A stretch of 64,000 nt of DNA, from positions 248,001-312,000 of the forward strand of contig NW_026261572.1 in assembly GCF_000165395.2 (NCBI RefSeq), in the 5' to 3' direction. Below the pieces are notes generated by a model. It was not told where the DNA came from. It made no database searches and was given only the letters and a program-made list of their open reading frames with translations. This stretch comes from Babesia bovis T2Bo (taxonomy: Eukaryota > Apicomplexa > Aconoidasida > Piroplasmida > Babesiidae). Both the position numbers and the translations under genes were made by a program. Shown here piece after piece: positions 11,734 through 21,605 of this stretch (the first letter of the stretch is position 1; each line of letters opens with the position of its first letter).

Positions 11734-13292
11734 ATGGCTAAATCGCACATCTACCGCTCTTTGTTAGGAGCAGTAGTTGTTAGTGTTGTGGTTAATGTAG
11801 TTGCTGTTGCATTACCTTCAGGTAAAAGTGGTTGGTGTATGTCTGGTGTATGCGGAAAGCATCATAATCGTCGCAATGAGCACTTTTTGGAGTTAAATCA
11901 GAAATTGATGTCGGAAAGTGATGAACACCTACGTCAAGATGATCGGGACGTTGACCCGGATGACCAAGACAATAGAGCTGATGCTGGTGAGGGCTCTGGA
12001 GATCGAGATGTAGAATCTCAAAAGGAATTCCAAGACCAGGACTCTGGTAATACGCCTACTGATACACCAGACCATGCTGGTAAATCGGCAAGTAGCGACA
12101 ATCCGGAGAGCCACGAGGAACCATCTGTTGACAACCGAAGCATGGTTGAGAATCCGGGGATGGCCGTTGGCACGGATGCACAGCAAGAGCATGGTACAAA
12201 GCCTAGTGATGAGAGCAGCCACGTTGCTATGGAATCGCCCTATCAAGGGGCTAATATGGATAGTTCCATTGACAGGGGGACAATGTTCCCATCTGACGAT
12301 GATAGAGCAGCAAAGTTGGGTGTTAATAACCCCGTAGGTACCAGTGCCCGTGATGCAGTGATGCATGATATGGTATCTCAGTCTAACCATATGAAGCGGG
12401 ATAGTGATATTAGCGAACAGAATGCTGCTGCTTCGGAAGCCGACGCACTGAATACCACTAGCGTTACTGATGTAACCACTACATCTGTACCGAAGAGTGG
12501 AGGTACGTTTAAAATACCTTTTTTAATGCTATCCAGAGGGGAATATTATCATTACTAATACAACTCACGGTAGCAGCGACAAACCCAAGGAAGAAGAGGA
12601 TCCTTTGGTGGCCTTACGCATCGCCGTAACGAATTTATATCAGCGGTAAGTTAATGTTTTGTGTTTTACACAATCTACTCAGGGCACGATACAAGAACTT
12701 GCCTGTTGGCGAGGTTGGCGACTTAGCCACCCCTCAGGCCATATACCAATCGTTGAATAAGCTGGAGTACATCGTTGACGGTTATAGACATTCACAACTC
12801 AGGTCACCCAATCCCGATTTGAACATCCAAGTTGACGACGGTAAATCATCGGGGGACGATTCGTCAGGACAGCCTGATGAGAGTTCTCAATCGGTGCAAG
12901 ATGAAACCGCTCCGGATGACGTATCTGGTGAAGGTTTCTTACAGTTACACAATGACTCAAACCGTGTTCCTGGCCACCGGTTTTCTCAGGTAGATGATGA
13001 CGATGATTCATATGGTATCGATGACGACGAGGTTTCCAATGACGCTGATGACTATACGATGAACGACGACGAGCATGAAGGGGAGGAGGACGATGCCGAG
13101 GAGCCGGATGAGAATGGATCGGCTAAAAAGGAATCTCGGGCAGAACCGGAGATGGATCCTAAGAAGGCTCTTGAGATATTGAAAACTACCATCACTGACC
13201 TTGTGGAGACTCTGAACACTGTAGTCGCATCTCACACGGGTGTTAAAAATGTGTTGATAAAGCATACACCCAACGAGGTACAAGTTGCCTAG
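11734..13292 (+). CDS. Acidic secreted protein of unknown function
   Basis: Three exons, 11734-12502, 12537-12645 and 12683-13292, joined by 34 and 37 nt introns to 495 residues. The N-terminus has a signal peptide (SLLGAVVVSVVVNVVAVALP) followed by a short Cys pair (CMSGVCGK). The long middle is hydrophilic, with many D, E, S, N and Q residues and no obvious fold. A compact predicted-helical segment spans the exon 2/3 junction (LVALRIAVTNLYQRARYKNL and SLNKLEYIVDG). A second very acidic stretch (runs of D and E around 12990-13110) precedes a C-terminal helix with KKALEILKTTITDLVETL. No family is recognised. By analogy with other piroplasm secreted proteins it could be exported or held in a secretory organelle, which is inference only. 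Confidence 0.72.
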
Positions 13293-13477
13293 TGAATTTC
13301 AATATCGCATGATCGCAATTATGAAATGGCCATTCTGGATTACTAGGGCAATGTATAATTTGCAATACTCAACGCAGTTAATTGTATATATAAACTCTAT
13401 GTTGTGGTTAGGATATATGTTACCTTTAGAGGCCTGTTTAATTTTAAATCGAGATCTTAGTGTCACCCATGTTAGTG

Positions 13478-14080
13478 TTATGGCTTACTCTTTTTGTGAC
13501 TCTTATTTTTATCTAAGGTATACGAAGCCAGGATTGAACGTTTTTCTCCTCCTTGGTTCTCTGGCATGCGTAGATGTGATGAAACTGTACTTCCTTCACG
13601 TTCGCGTCCTTGTGATCCTGATTTACTTTCACATGCTAGTCTATATGAATTTGCTGAAAGTGTGTCTTGTGTCATTCCTGACAATATTTTGCTTGCCATA
13701 CTTTTTAGTGCTGATATTGAAGTTGAGTTTAATGTTTCTTGTGTCATTTGCTTATCCTGGCTATCTGCGATAAAGTGTTCTAATAGTGGACCATCATATT
13801 TCAAATACTGTCCTATTTGTAATTCCTCTGAGCTTTTTGGTGGTACGAATTTCAGATACCATTTTCTTTGCCATGGAAATGCATTTCCTAGTAGCGATTC
13901 TTGTTCTGTGGATTGGTTGGCATATGGCCATTCTGGTATAATACTCTTAATATTATTTCCTTTGCATATCTTTTCTCTTGGAGTATATAGATCACGTTTA
14001 GGTCGGTAAAAACATTGTTTTGTGTTACCATCACTTGTAGACGTCTGTCCAAAGTACGTGTTATTGTTTGCCATTGTCAT
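13478..14080 (-). CDS. Hypothetical basic protein, 200 residues
   Basis: Single exon on the complement, 200 residues, with start at 14080 (MTMANN) or 14074. There is no signal peptide or membrane segment. The sequence is rich in S, N, K and R; the centre has FPWQRKWYLKF followed by VPPKSSEELQIGQYL and DGPLLEHF, which look structured, while the C-terminal 60 residues are low complexity ending in KSHKKSKP. The basic tail suggests a nuclear or RNA-associated protein, but that is inference and I recognise no family. The opposite strand is open for 147 codons in the same place but lacks any domain. Confidence 0.55.
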   Translation of the reverse strand: MTMANNNTYFGQTSTSDGNTKQCFYRPKRDLYTPREKICKGNNIKSIIPEWPYANQSTEQESLLGNAFPWQRKWYLKFVPPKSSEELQIGQYLKYDGPLLEHFIADSQDKQMTQETLNSTSISALKSMASKILSGMTQDTLSANSYRLACESKSGSQGREREGSTVSSHLRMPENQGGEKRSILASYTLDKNKSHKKSKP

Positions 14081-14352
14081 TTATTCGAATGTGTTGGAAT
14101 ATCATTTTCGATTGTCAATGACAACCTTCTTTGCGGGATAATAATCACGAATTCCTTTTATAGGAAACCACGGTTGTATCCATAGTGAATTTTGCTTCTA
14201 CATTGTGGATGAACATAGAGTTCATCTTGCGTCTGGTTTTTGTGTACCCGACTGTGTCGATGGATTGACACACCTTGGCAAATGTTGTTGTGCAATAGAT
14301 ATTTCACGGGATTCCTTGAACTTGTATATTAAATCCTAGTTTAATAATAGCC

Positions 14353-15467
14353 GTGATGTTTGGCAGTGCGGTAGCAGGGCGTATTTGTTCCATTGAGGGC
14401 AACAATGTCTGCGCCGATTGCGGATGTTCATCTCCTCGCTGGGCTAGCGTCAACATTGGGGTGTTACTTTGTATAAACTGTTCTGGTGTTCATCGTATGC
14501 TGGGTGTGCACATATCACAGGTTAAATCGCTTACTCTTGATAATTTGCGGCCTGAGTGGACCAAGGTATGTAATATTTTTGATTATGCATTTCTTTTAGG
14601 TTCTGCTTGAGGTTGGCAATGATTTAGCGAATCAGTATTACTTGTACAAGTTGCCAGCTCGTGTACCGAAACCTAATGCCAACACATCGCCTAGGTATGT
14701 TTCCGTTGTATATAATGGACATTAACCAGGGACATGGAGATTTGGATTCGTAACAAATATGAGCGCAAGATTTATGCTATGGACGGTGTAGAAGAGCCAT
14801 ATATATTGTTAGCGAAGGGTAGGTATATTCCTTTGTTCATATATGGTTATAGGTTACAATCCTCGTGAGGTAATATCACGCGGTGCGGTTCCCGTATCTC
14901 GTCCACAAACTTCATCTCTTGAGCGTGCTCCTAAGGACGGTTTCGACTCTGCTTTTAGCAACCCTGGTCCAGATTTCCATGGTACTAATAAAAATCGACC
15001 GTATGTTACATTAGTGCTGATCCATACTTTACAGTACACCTGTATCTGAGGATTTGTTTGGTACTGCTACGGTTCAGAACACTCCATTTGATGCTTTTCC
15101 GGATTCTGGTACAGCCCCTAAATGGTCGGGTGATTTTTGGCCCACTGCTTCTGCCAATGCTGCCAATGCTAACTCCTTTGACAACATGATACATACAGTT
15201 GGTTCCAGCAGTAGCTTTGATTCTAGTAAATTGGCTGAAACAAAGATTGAGGCTGCGAAGGATTGTATATCAAAAATGTTTGACAATCCTACTCAGATTG
15301 GTTTTAAGAATACTTCGTACCAACAGAATGTAGGTGTTTTCACAGTTCCCATTATTACATCATAACAGACTCCAAGCTGTGTGCAAGAGGACTTGTTTGA
15401 TTTTAATTTTACTTCTTTGAGCAGCAAGTTGGAGTCTCAGAAGCATTCTACCAACGATTTAATTTGA
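14353..15467 (+). CDS. ARF GTPase-activating protein
   Basis: Six exons: 14353-14565, 14600-14694, 14730-14818, 14853-15000, 15035-15329 and 15369-15467, giving 312 residues. Exon 1 encodes the ArfGAP zinc finger: CADCGC, then about 16 residues, then [12 protein letters not shown], followed by the catalytic-arginine region (the R of HRMLG) and [11 protein letters not shown]. The domain continues through exons 2-3 with NDLANQYY and WIRNKYERK. The tail is Ser/Asn/Phe-rich, as in Golgi/coat-recruiting ArfGAPs, and probably binds coat or cargo. The protein should accelerate GTP hydrolysis on ARF at the Golgi. All introns are 33-39 nt. Confidence 0.93.
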
Positions 15468-15813
15468 ATGTGCTTCATATAACCAAGCACTGTTAAATCG
15501 TTATAGCATGTAATGTAAGACACTGGCAGATGTATAATGCTATTATCAATGTAATGGTATGTCTTGATGGTGATCAATTAGGTCACCGTGTTGGTTGTTA
15601 CATAGAAACTAGCAAATATATGGCCAGGTAATATACCCCTATTCAGTTACATATATGCACCGCCTCTTGCTAGGCAGCGGTTACGTATATTTAGAATTTA
15701 ATGTACAAGCATAGATTGATGTTAATGTGAGAGTAGCTATTTCAGCCTGATTTACACATTTGCAACTGTTATTGGCGAGATAATTTTCCCATGTTGCATG
15801 TAGTATTTATAGA
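15468..15813. other. Short convergent intergenic region
   Basis: 3' flanks of the ArfGAP and alveolin genes. I see no gene. A weak inverted repeat (ACCGC / GCGGT) lies near 15659-15681 and is not strong enough to call. Confidence 0.45.
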
Positions 15814-16502
15814 TTATCTGGTGGCGCAGCAGGCCATATCAGCGCGGGCGTCAACTGCGTTCATATATATCAGTTTATACATTGGCTTACCTCCTTCAGC
15901 TTCGACGTATGTAACACCGCTGACCTTTTCGTCAAGGAATTCTTCACCGGCGTTGTCGATGTCAGTGGCGTGATCAGCCTTTTTGACCCTGAGAACGGGG
16001 ATAACGCGCTCGACAATCATGATCTTGGGTTCCTCGACAATCTTTTCCTTGACGACAATTTGTGGTACTTCAACTTCCTTTTCAACGTATTTGATTTGTG
16101 GGACCTCAACGATCTTGTCTTCGTAGATGATGCGTGGTACGTGTCTGTGTTTTTCGACGACAACTTCCTTCTTCTTGTACACAGGCTTGTATTTTACAAC
16201 CGGTACTTCTACTTCAACAATTTTGTCGACGTATTGGATTTCGGGTACTTCAATGATTTTTTCATCAATGATTTCCTTTTGGATTTCTACGATCTTGGTC
16301 TGCAGGAATAGATGGTTACAATGTGTGTTCTTCCACTAACCTGTGTTACTGGTTCCAAGATTTGGTAGTGTCCGACATCAATAGTCTGTACGGCATCGGG
16401 GCTGACACCGGCTTCCATAAGAACGCGACGGTGGGCGTCAACGTTGTACTTGGGTGTCTCAGAGGTGGCGTTACCACTAGCGCAGCACTCGAAGAAGGCC
16501 AT
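15814..16502 (-). CDS. Alveolin / IMC1-family inner membrane complex protein
   Basis: Two exons, 16502-16341 and 16299-15814 (41 nt intron), 215 residues. The centre is a run of alveolin repeats: short blocks of alternating charged and V/I/P residues such as KIVEVPQIKYVEKEVEVPQ and DEKIIEVPEIQ. A short Cys-containing N-terminus (AFFECCASG) and a Cys pair near the C-terminus (MACCATR) are potential palmitoylation sites, as in other IMC1 proteins. Alveolins build the intermediate-filament-like network under the pellicle and are expressed during daughter-cell budding. It is short for the family. The opposite strand shows a spurious Phe/Asp-rich frame caused by the repeats. Confidence 0.93.
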
Positions 16503-16792
16503 CTTTTACACAATATAAAAAACTAAAGTTGAAAGTGAAATAGATAGGTGTGTATAATAAAAGTTAGTGATTCTCCACGACATTTATGGAAGGGGGGCAC
16601 CGCACCGCACTGTGCAGGCATGATGTATTTTTTATAATTCCATTTTAATATCGGTGTGTCGAATAGATATAGAAAGATGTCATGAATTAAACTGCTCTAT
16701 GTTTTCTGGTTAACTGTATTATTCAAGGTCACATGCCGTGGAAGGCACAACCTTCCATGTCCACGTGTGTCAGACTGTAGTACGTTACAATT

Positions 16793-17313
16793 TCACCATG
16801 TTGGTCTAATTTCCCTTGTCAAAAAATGCTCACCATCCAATGAGGTGTTTGGTAGATTTAACCAATTTTCTCGTGTAGTGCGTGACTTGGTTAATGTTCC
16901 ATCTGTGTACTTTGTAATGTCGAGTATATCCAACATCATGGGCTGCAATGTTATGACATTCTGTATTATACACTTACCCTTTTCCAATTATTGGGGAATC
17001 TTTTCATCCATGCTGTTTTTCTAATTCTGGTTCTTCTCTTTGATGGTTTCTTTTTCGGTACAGCGTTAAGTTGAAATATTCTATTTTCTATTGTATTTCC
17101 ATATGTATATCTTGTTGCGATAAAAGTGGGCACTCTAGTTATTGTTGATTTAAGACAAATCGCCGATACGTTGTTTTTATGGTATGATATCCCTGGCACC
17201 CTTACTGAGATGTACATCCATAATCCTATGATGACTTGGCATATTTTGAAAACCATGTATTCTTGATAGTTCTGTGTAGTTAGTAAATACGTTGGTATTA
17301 TCCGCGTAGGCAC
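16793..17313 (-). CDS. Mitochondrial (or apicoplast) ribosomal protein bL32
   Basis: Two exons, 17313-16978 and 16942-16793 (35 nt intron), up to 161 residues. The diagnostic segment is AVPKKKPSKRRTRIRKTAW near residue 83, the conserved basic N-terminal core of bacterial-type L32. The preceding about 80 residues would be a leader; an internal ATG (MVFKICQ) is an alternative start. The C-terminal exon reads PMMLDILDITKYTDG and lacks the Cys pairs of zinc-binding L32 forms. Function: large subunit of an organellar ribosome. The nuclear location and the long leader fit mitochondrial import; the apicoplast cannot be excluded. Confidence 0.75.
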
Positions 17314-17570
17314 GCAATCCGATGGTAGGTTCCAATTCCTGTAACCAAGGCGCTATATTGTCTATATTTACATATTTAATGTTTAGATATATTCCAGACT
17401 TAGTGTGATGATATTATGTGTTACACCTATGTTGGTAAGGATTCCATAGCATCAGGCGCGCACACTGTAGATGGGTTACTGGCGTTATTAAATGTTCTAT
17501 TTTTAATGGATTCACTATTAAAACAATTATCTTAACACACTAGAAGGTCTGATATTATCTAGACCACGGC

Positions 17571-18792
17571 ATGTTTGCCGGACGGCGTTTTGTGGCTGAG
17601 TTTCCGCGTCATATATATGTTATATCTAATCGTGGTAGTTCCAGTAGCACTTCTGTTATAGTTTTGTCTAGCAAAGGTTCGCAAGTTGTGGCTAAGGATA
17701 AACCAGGTTGGTTTTATTGTGTATGTTATATCTATTTTAGTTACTGGTGACGTTGTTTCGAGGTCCATTTTACCTAGTTGGTTGGAATGTGACGTAGTTC
17801 CGGTTACTGATAAATCAAGTGCCGTGTCCGAGGTAAAACCCTTACGTTTACGTAAGATTCGTCCTTTTAGTGCAACTACTTTAAGTATATTTCATCCCAA
17901 TCCGCTTTGTGTAGCTACACCATCTCGTAAAAATGCGATTATTAAGCATCTTTGGCGTTTGAGGGTTAATTCATCATATCGTAAACATCAGGACACTCGT
18001 TTGGTAACGTCTGGTGACGTCATTCTTCATATGTTAAGGCACACTGATTGTGTATTTGGTAATATTTTCACTACTCGTAAATCACTTGTTGAGTTGATAT
18101 TGGGTGATTCATCACTTCGTTCAAGATTTGGGCGTATTCAATTATTGGATCGTCATTTGCTTCGTTATTGTTTACGGGGCACGAGTACTACTTCTGACAG
18201 TATAGCTGAGGTTACCATTCCCAATCCTAGCATACCTTCTAATCCAAGGTTGGTTATAATCCTTTCTATCCATTCTTTACAGGGTCGTGATAGCTTTGGA
18301 TAATATCCGTTATCCACAGAACGTGGGTAACATAATTCGTATTGCCATTGGGCTGAACGTTGATGGTATATATTACCTTCGTGGCACTGCTGATCCGTTT
18401 GACTGGAAAGTAACTCAGGTTACTGGTGGTCTACAATTTAAGTTACCATATCAGCGTGGTGGGTTATACTTTGGGTTTTCGTGTCAATTTCCATAGGTGA
18501 CTTCAAATCACTTCGGAGATTTTGCAAGGCCAATAATTTAACTCCGGTTGTAGGTCATCTTGAGGGTGATGATATAGGATCAATTGATATATCTGGTGGT
18601 CTGTGTATCATTTTGTGTAATGAGTCTTCTGGTCCCAGTCCCGAGGTTTTAAAATTCGCCAAGAGGTAATTTTTATATTCATATACAGCATATATCTGCA
18701 GGATATTACTTCCTATGCATCCATTAGTCAATTCTTTGAATGTTTCTATTGCTGGTGCCATATTGGTACATCAACTTCAGTGCCGTGTTTAG
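17571..18792 (+). CDS. SpoU/TrmH-family RNA 2'-O-methyltransferase
   Basis: Five exons: 17571-17706, 17741-18248, 18283-18458, 18497-18665 and 18702-18792, summing to 359 residues. The C-terminal SPOUT domain shows its three motifs in order: RYPQNVGNIIR (motif 1), CIILCNESSGPSPEV (motif 2) and LVNSLNVSIAGAILV (motif 3, the trefoil knot). The N-terminal half is basic (many R, K and S), and probably contains a targeting peptide and an RNA-binding part. The best match in architecture is a mitochondrial rRNA Gm methyltransferase such as MRM1 or RlmB, but a tRNA substrate is possible. It lies 15 bp upstream of RAE1 on the same strand. Confidence 0.88.
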
Positions 18793-18807
18793 TTCATTAG
18801 GTTAACG

Positions 18808-19924
18808 ATGGCGTATTCTCGTTCTTCTACGGACGACCCTAAGACTCACTTTCTCACTGGTATTCCTGATGACTCTATATCGCATATTAGATGGAGCCAT
18901 TCATCTAATCCGTTACTGCTTTCAGCGGGCAGTTGGGACAAGACGGTTCGTCTTTGGCGCATAAGTCCTAACATTGGCAACACTCTTACATCTGACTGTG
19001 TGGTTTTATATCGTCAGGAGGCTCCTATATTGACGAGTTGTTTTTCTGATGACAATACAAAGTTTTTTGCTGGTGGTTGTTCCAACACTGTCATGGCTTA
19101 TGACCTTGCGAGTCGTAACGCTACTGGTGTTCTTGTAGCTCGTCATGACAAGCCTGTGACTAGTATTTATTGGGTTCAGAAGTACAATGCTTTACTGACT
19201 GCTAGTTGGGACGGCCGTGTTTGTTTATGGGACGGTCGTCAGAGTATGCCTGTATGGTTTGACAATGTCGATGCTAAGATTTTTGCATTTCATTTTCGTC
19301 CTAATGTGGCATGTGCCGGTTGCCATAATGGAAAGATATTTGTTTGGAACCTTGATGACATTCAGCATGCTAAGAACCGTGTTATGTTCGATTCTACACT
19401 AAGGTGTCAGATTCGTTCTATATCGTTATTCCCCAATCTAACTGACAAGGGTGGATTTATATACAGTTCGATTGGTGGTCGTGCGGTTGTGAAGCACTTT
19501 GTGGAGGTGAATCGCGATTCTACTTTTACTTTCAAGTGTCATCGTCAAGAACTTCAGAACAAGGGTGGCCAGATATATTCTGTGAACGCCATTGACTTTC
19601 ACAATAACCATGGTACCTTTGTCACTGGTGGTGGTGACGGTAACTTTGTTATTTGGGACAAGGACAATCGATCTCGTTTGAAGCAGTTTAACAACGTTGA
19701 CGCTCCCGTTGTTGACGTGAAGCTGCATTCTGACACTACTATATTGGCTTATGCGACTAGTTATGACTGGTACAAGGGTTACAACCAGGATTTACTTATG
19801 AAGACTCGTAGACAGATTGGTGTGATGCAGGTGAGTCCAGTTGTTTTTGGTATCATGCTGTATGCAGTTACGTAGTGAAGATTTCAAGCCTCGTCCTAAG
19901 ACTGTTGGCGGCGGTCGTCGTTAA
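18808..19924 (+). CDS. RAE1: RAE1/Gle2-like mRNA export factor (WD40)
   Basis: Two exons, 18808-19830 and 19868-19924, 359 residues. Seven WD-type blades are visible, including GSWDKTVRLW, ASWDGRVCLWDGRQ and GGGDGNFVIWDKDN. The blade order, the RHDKPVTSIYW segment, the IGGRAVVKHF stretch and the late DWYKGYNQD motif (like the DWSKGHE motif of RAE1) favour RAE1/Gle2 over BUB3. The very short last exon encodes the basic tail FKPRPKTVGGGRR. RAE1 acts at the nuclear pore with a Nup98-type nucleoporin in mRNA export. Confidence 0.9.
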
Positions 19925-20050
19925 CATATTTATTTTTCGTCACATTATAATTCAATGTGTACTTAATTCATGTACAACGTTGTTGTCGTGTGTGCGTGCG
20001 GCGATGGTTAATACTTATTTTATGTTGTATATATATTCTTTTTGTTTATA

Positions 20051-21597
20051 ATGGATGAGGAGCGTCGTAATTGGGTTGTTAACACTCAGGTGTTATATAA
20101 CTTTATAAGTTGTATCAGTTTACCTCACCAGCCTTTGTCTGTTGACTTCCTTCCATCACTTCCATGGTACGTCTGTTGATTGTTTGTTAATATGTTTTAG
20201 GTCTCGTGAGAATGTGGGCGGTATATCATTTCAGCACATTGCTTGTGGTTTTCAGGGTGACCCTGACGATAGGACATCTATATATGTCATAGAGGTATGG
20301 TTCCATTTTGTTTTTATGGATACTTTAGGTTGCTCTTCCTTCAGAGCCGATTAAGAATGACATTCGTCGTTACAGTAAATGTGTTGATTACGAAGGATTC
20401 CCTTTACCTGGTTTCCGTGAGCCTATGTACCAATCTGTATCCAAGGGATCACTGGGATGCGACATCAATAGGTAGTGCCCAGGTTTTGTATCTTTCAGTG
20501 CTTCTTAGTTTAAGATCTCATCGTTATGGTGACAAGTGCTTATTGGCTGCTAAGTCTCGTGATGGTTGGTTTATATGATAATCTTGATATTCCTCAGTTT
20601 ACCTTTATGACATTGGCAGTAGCATTACTGAGAAGCCTGGTATGTCTATTTTCTTCATTACTAGATTGTAACAGAAATGGTTCCTATATTAACTTTTAAG
20701 GACCATGAAAAGGACGGGTATGTCTTTGATTATGTTTTTGGATATTTCCTATAGGTATGGTCTATCATTTCACAAAAACGAACCTATTCTTGGTTCATGT
20801 TCTGAGGACTGTATAGTCAACATTTGGGACGTTGATGGTAGGCTGTTATGTAGAGTCTCATATTCATTAGCTGGGCGCCTGACTTACAACTTCCAATACC
20901 ATGAGTTGTTAAACTCGATAGAGTTTTTGGATCACGAGCGCAGGTGTTTGGTATCGTCTGACGGGGGTCACGTATTGGTGTATGTTGGTTCTTTAGGGTT
21001 TTACTTGTTACAGTCTTGACTTCAACAGTCCGGAACCCGTTGCTAAGACTGCTGCGGTTTCTGGTGCTATAAATGCCTTGACTAACCATTACCTTAACCC
21101 TGATTTGTTTTTTACTGGATCTACTATTGGTGTAAGTCATTGTTATATGATATCCAATATTGCAGACAATCCACATTTGGGATTACCGTCGTCTTGACCA
21201 GCCTATTCACGAGATTAAGGCTCACGGCTCACCTATAATTCGTCTTCAGGTGAATGGTTTATGTCCCACTTTGCTTGGCAGTGCTGCTGAGGACGGTTGT
21301 GTGCGTATATTTGACCTTGAGGCGGTTCATAGTGACTTTGAGGTTGATGACGGCGGTGACGACGCTGAGGATGACAGTGACCCTAAGGAGTTGATATTCA
21401 CTCACACTGGTCACGACGACCAGGTATTTGATTTTTGTTGGAGCAATGCGGTTACTACTGAGGCGGTATGTCTACTTTACATTATTTACACTTTGCAGTT
21501 TATTGCATCTGTTGGTGGCGACTACGGTCTACAATTATGGCAGATATCTGACAATGTTGTTAGTTACTCTGACGAGGAGGACGACGGATCTACATGA
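20051..21597 (+). CDS. RBBP4/7-MSI1-like histone chaperone WD40 protein
   Basis: At least ten short exons. The N-terminal helix EERRNWVVNTQVLYNFI followed by LPHQPLSVDFLP matches the histone H4-binding helix of RbAp46/48. Later blades include DINRSHRYGDKCLLAAKSRDVYLYD, DHEKDGYGLSFHKNEPILGSCSEDCIVNIWDVD, FFTGSTIGTIHIWDYRR and FIASVGGDYGLQLWQ. Between the last blades sits an acidic loop (DDGGDDAEDDSD). Frame continuity needed an intron starting at the GTAGTG after 20472 and ending at TTTAAG. The family serves in CAF-1, HAT1, NuRD and Sin3-type complexes. The stop lies 8 bp from the convergent stop of the next gene. Confidence 0.85.
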
Positions 21598-21605
21598 TTA
21601 AATAG

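Noticed and set aside
13566..14009. 147-codon plus-strand frame opposite the 200-residue gene
   Set aside because: Cys/Leu/Ser composition typical of an antisense shadow; the complement frame is longer, starts at ATG and has normal composition.
15659..15681. Short inverted repeat ACCGC / GCGGT
   Set aside because: Only five paired bases with mismatches in the interior; expected by chance.
15970..16311. Plus-strand Phe/Asp-rich frame over the alveolin gene
   Set aside because: Periodic sequence caused by alveolin repeats on the other strand; the complement reading has clear IMC1 repeats.
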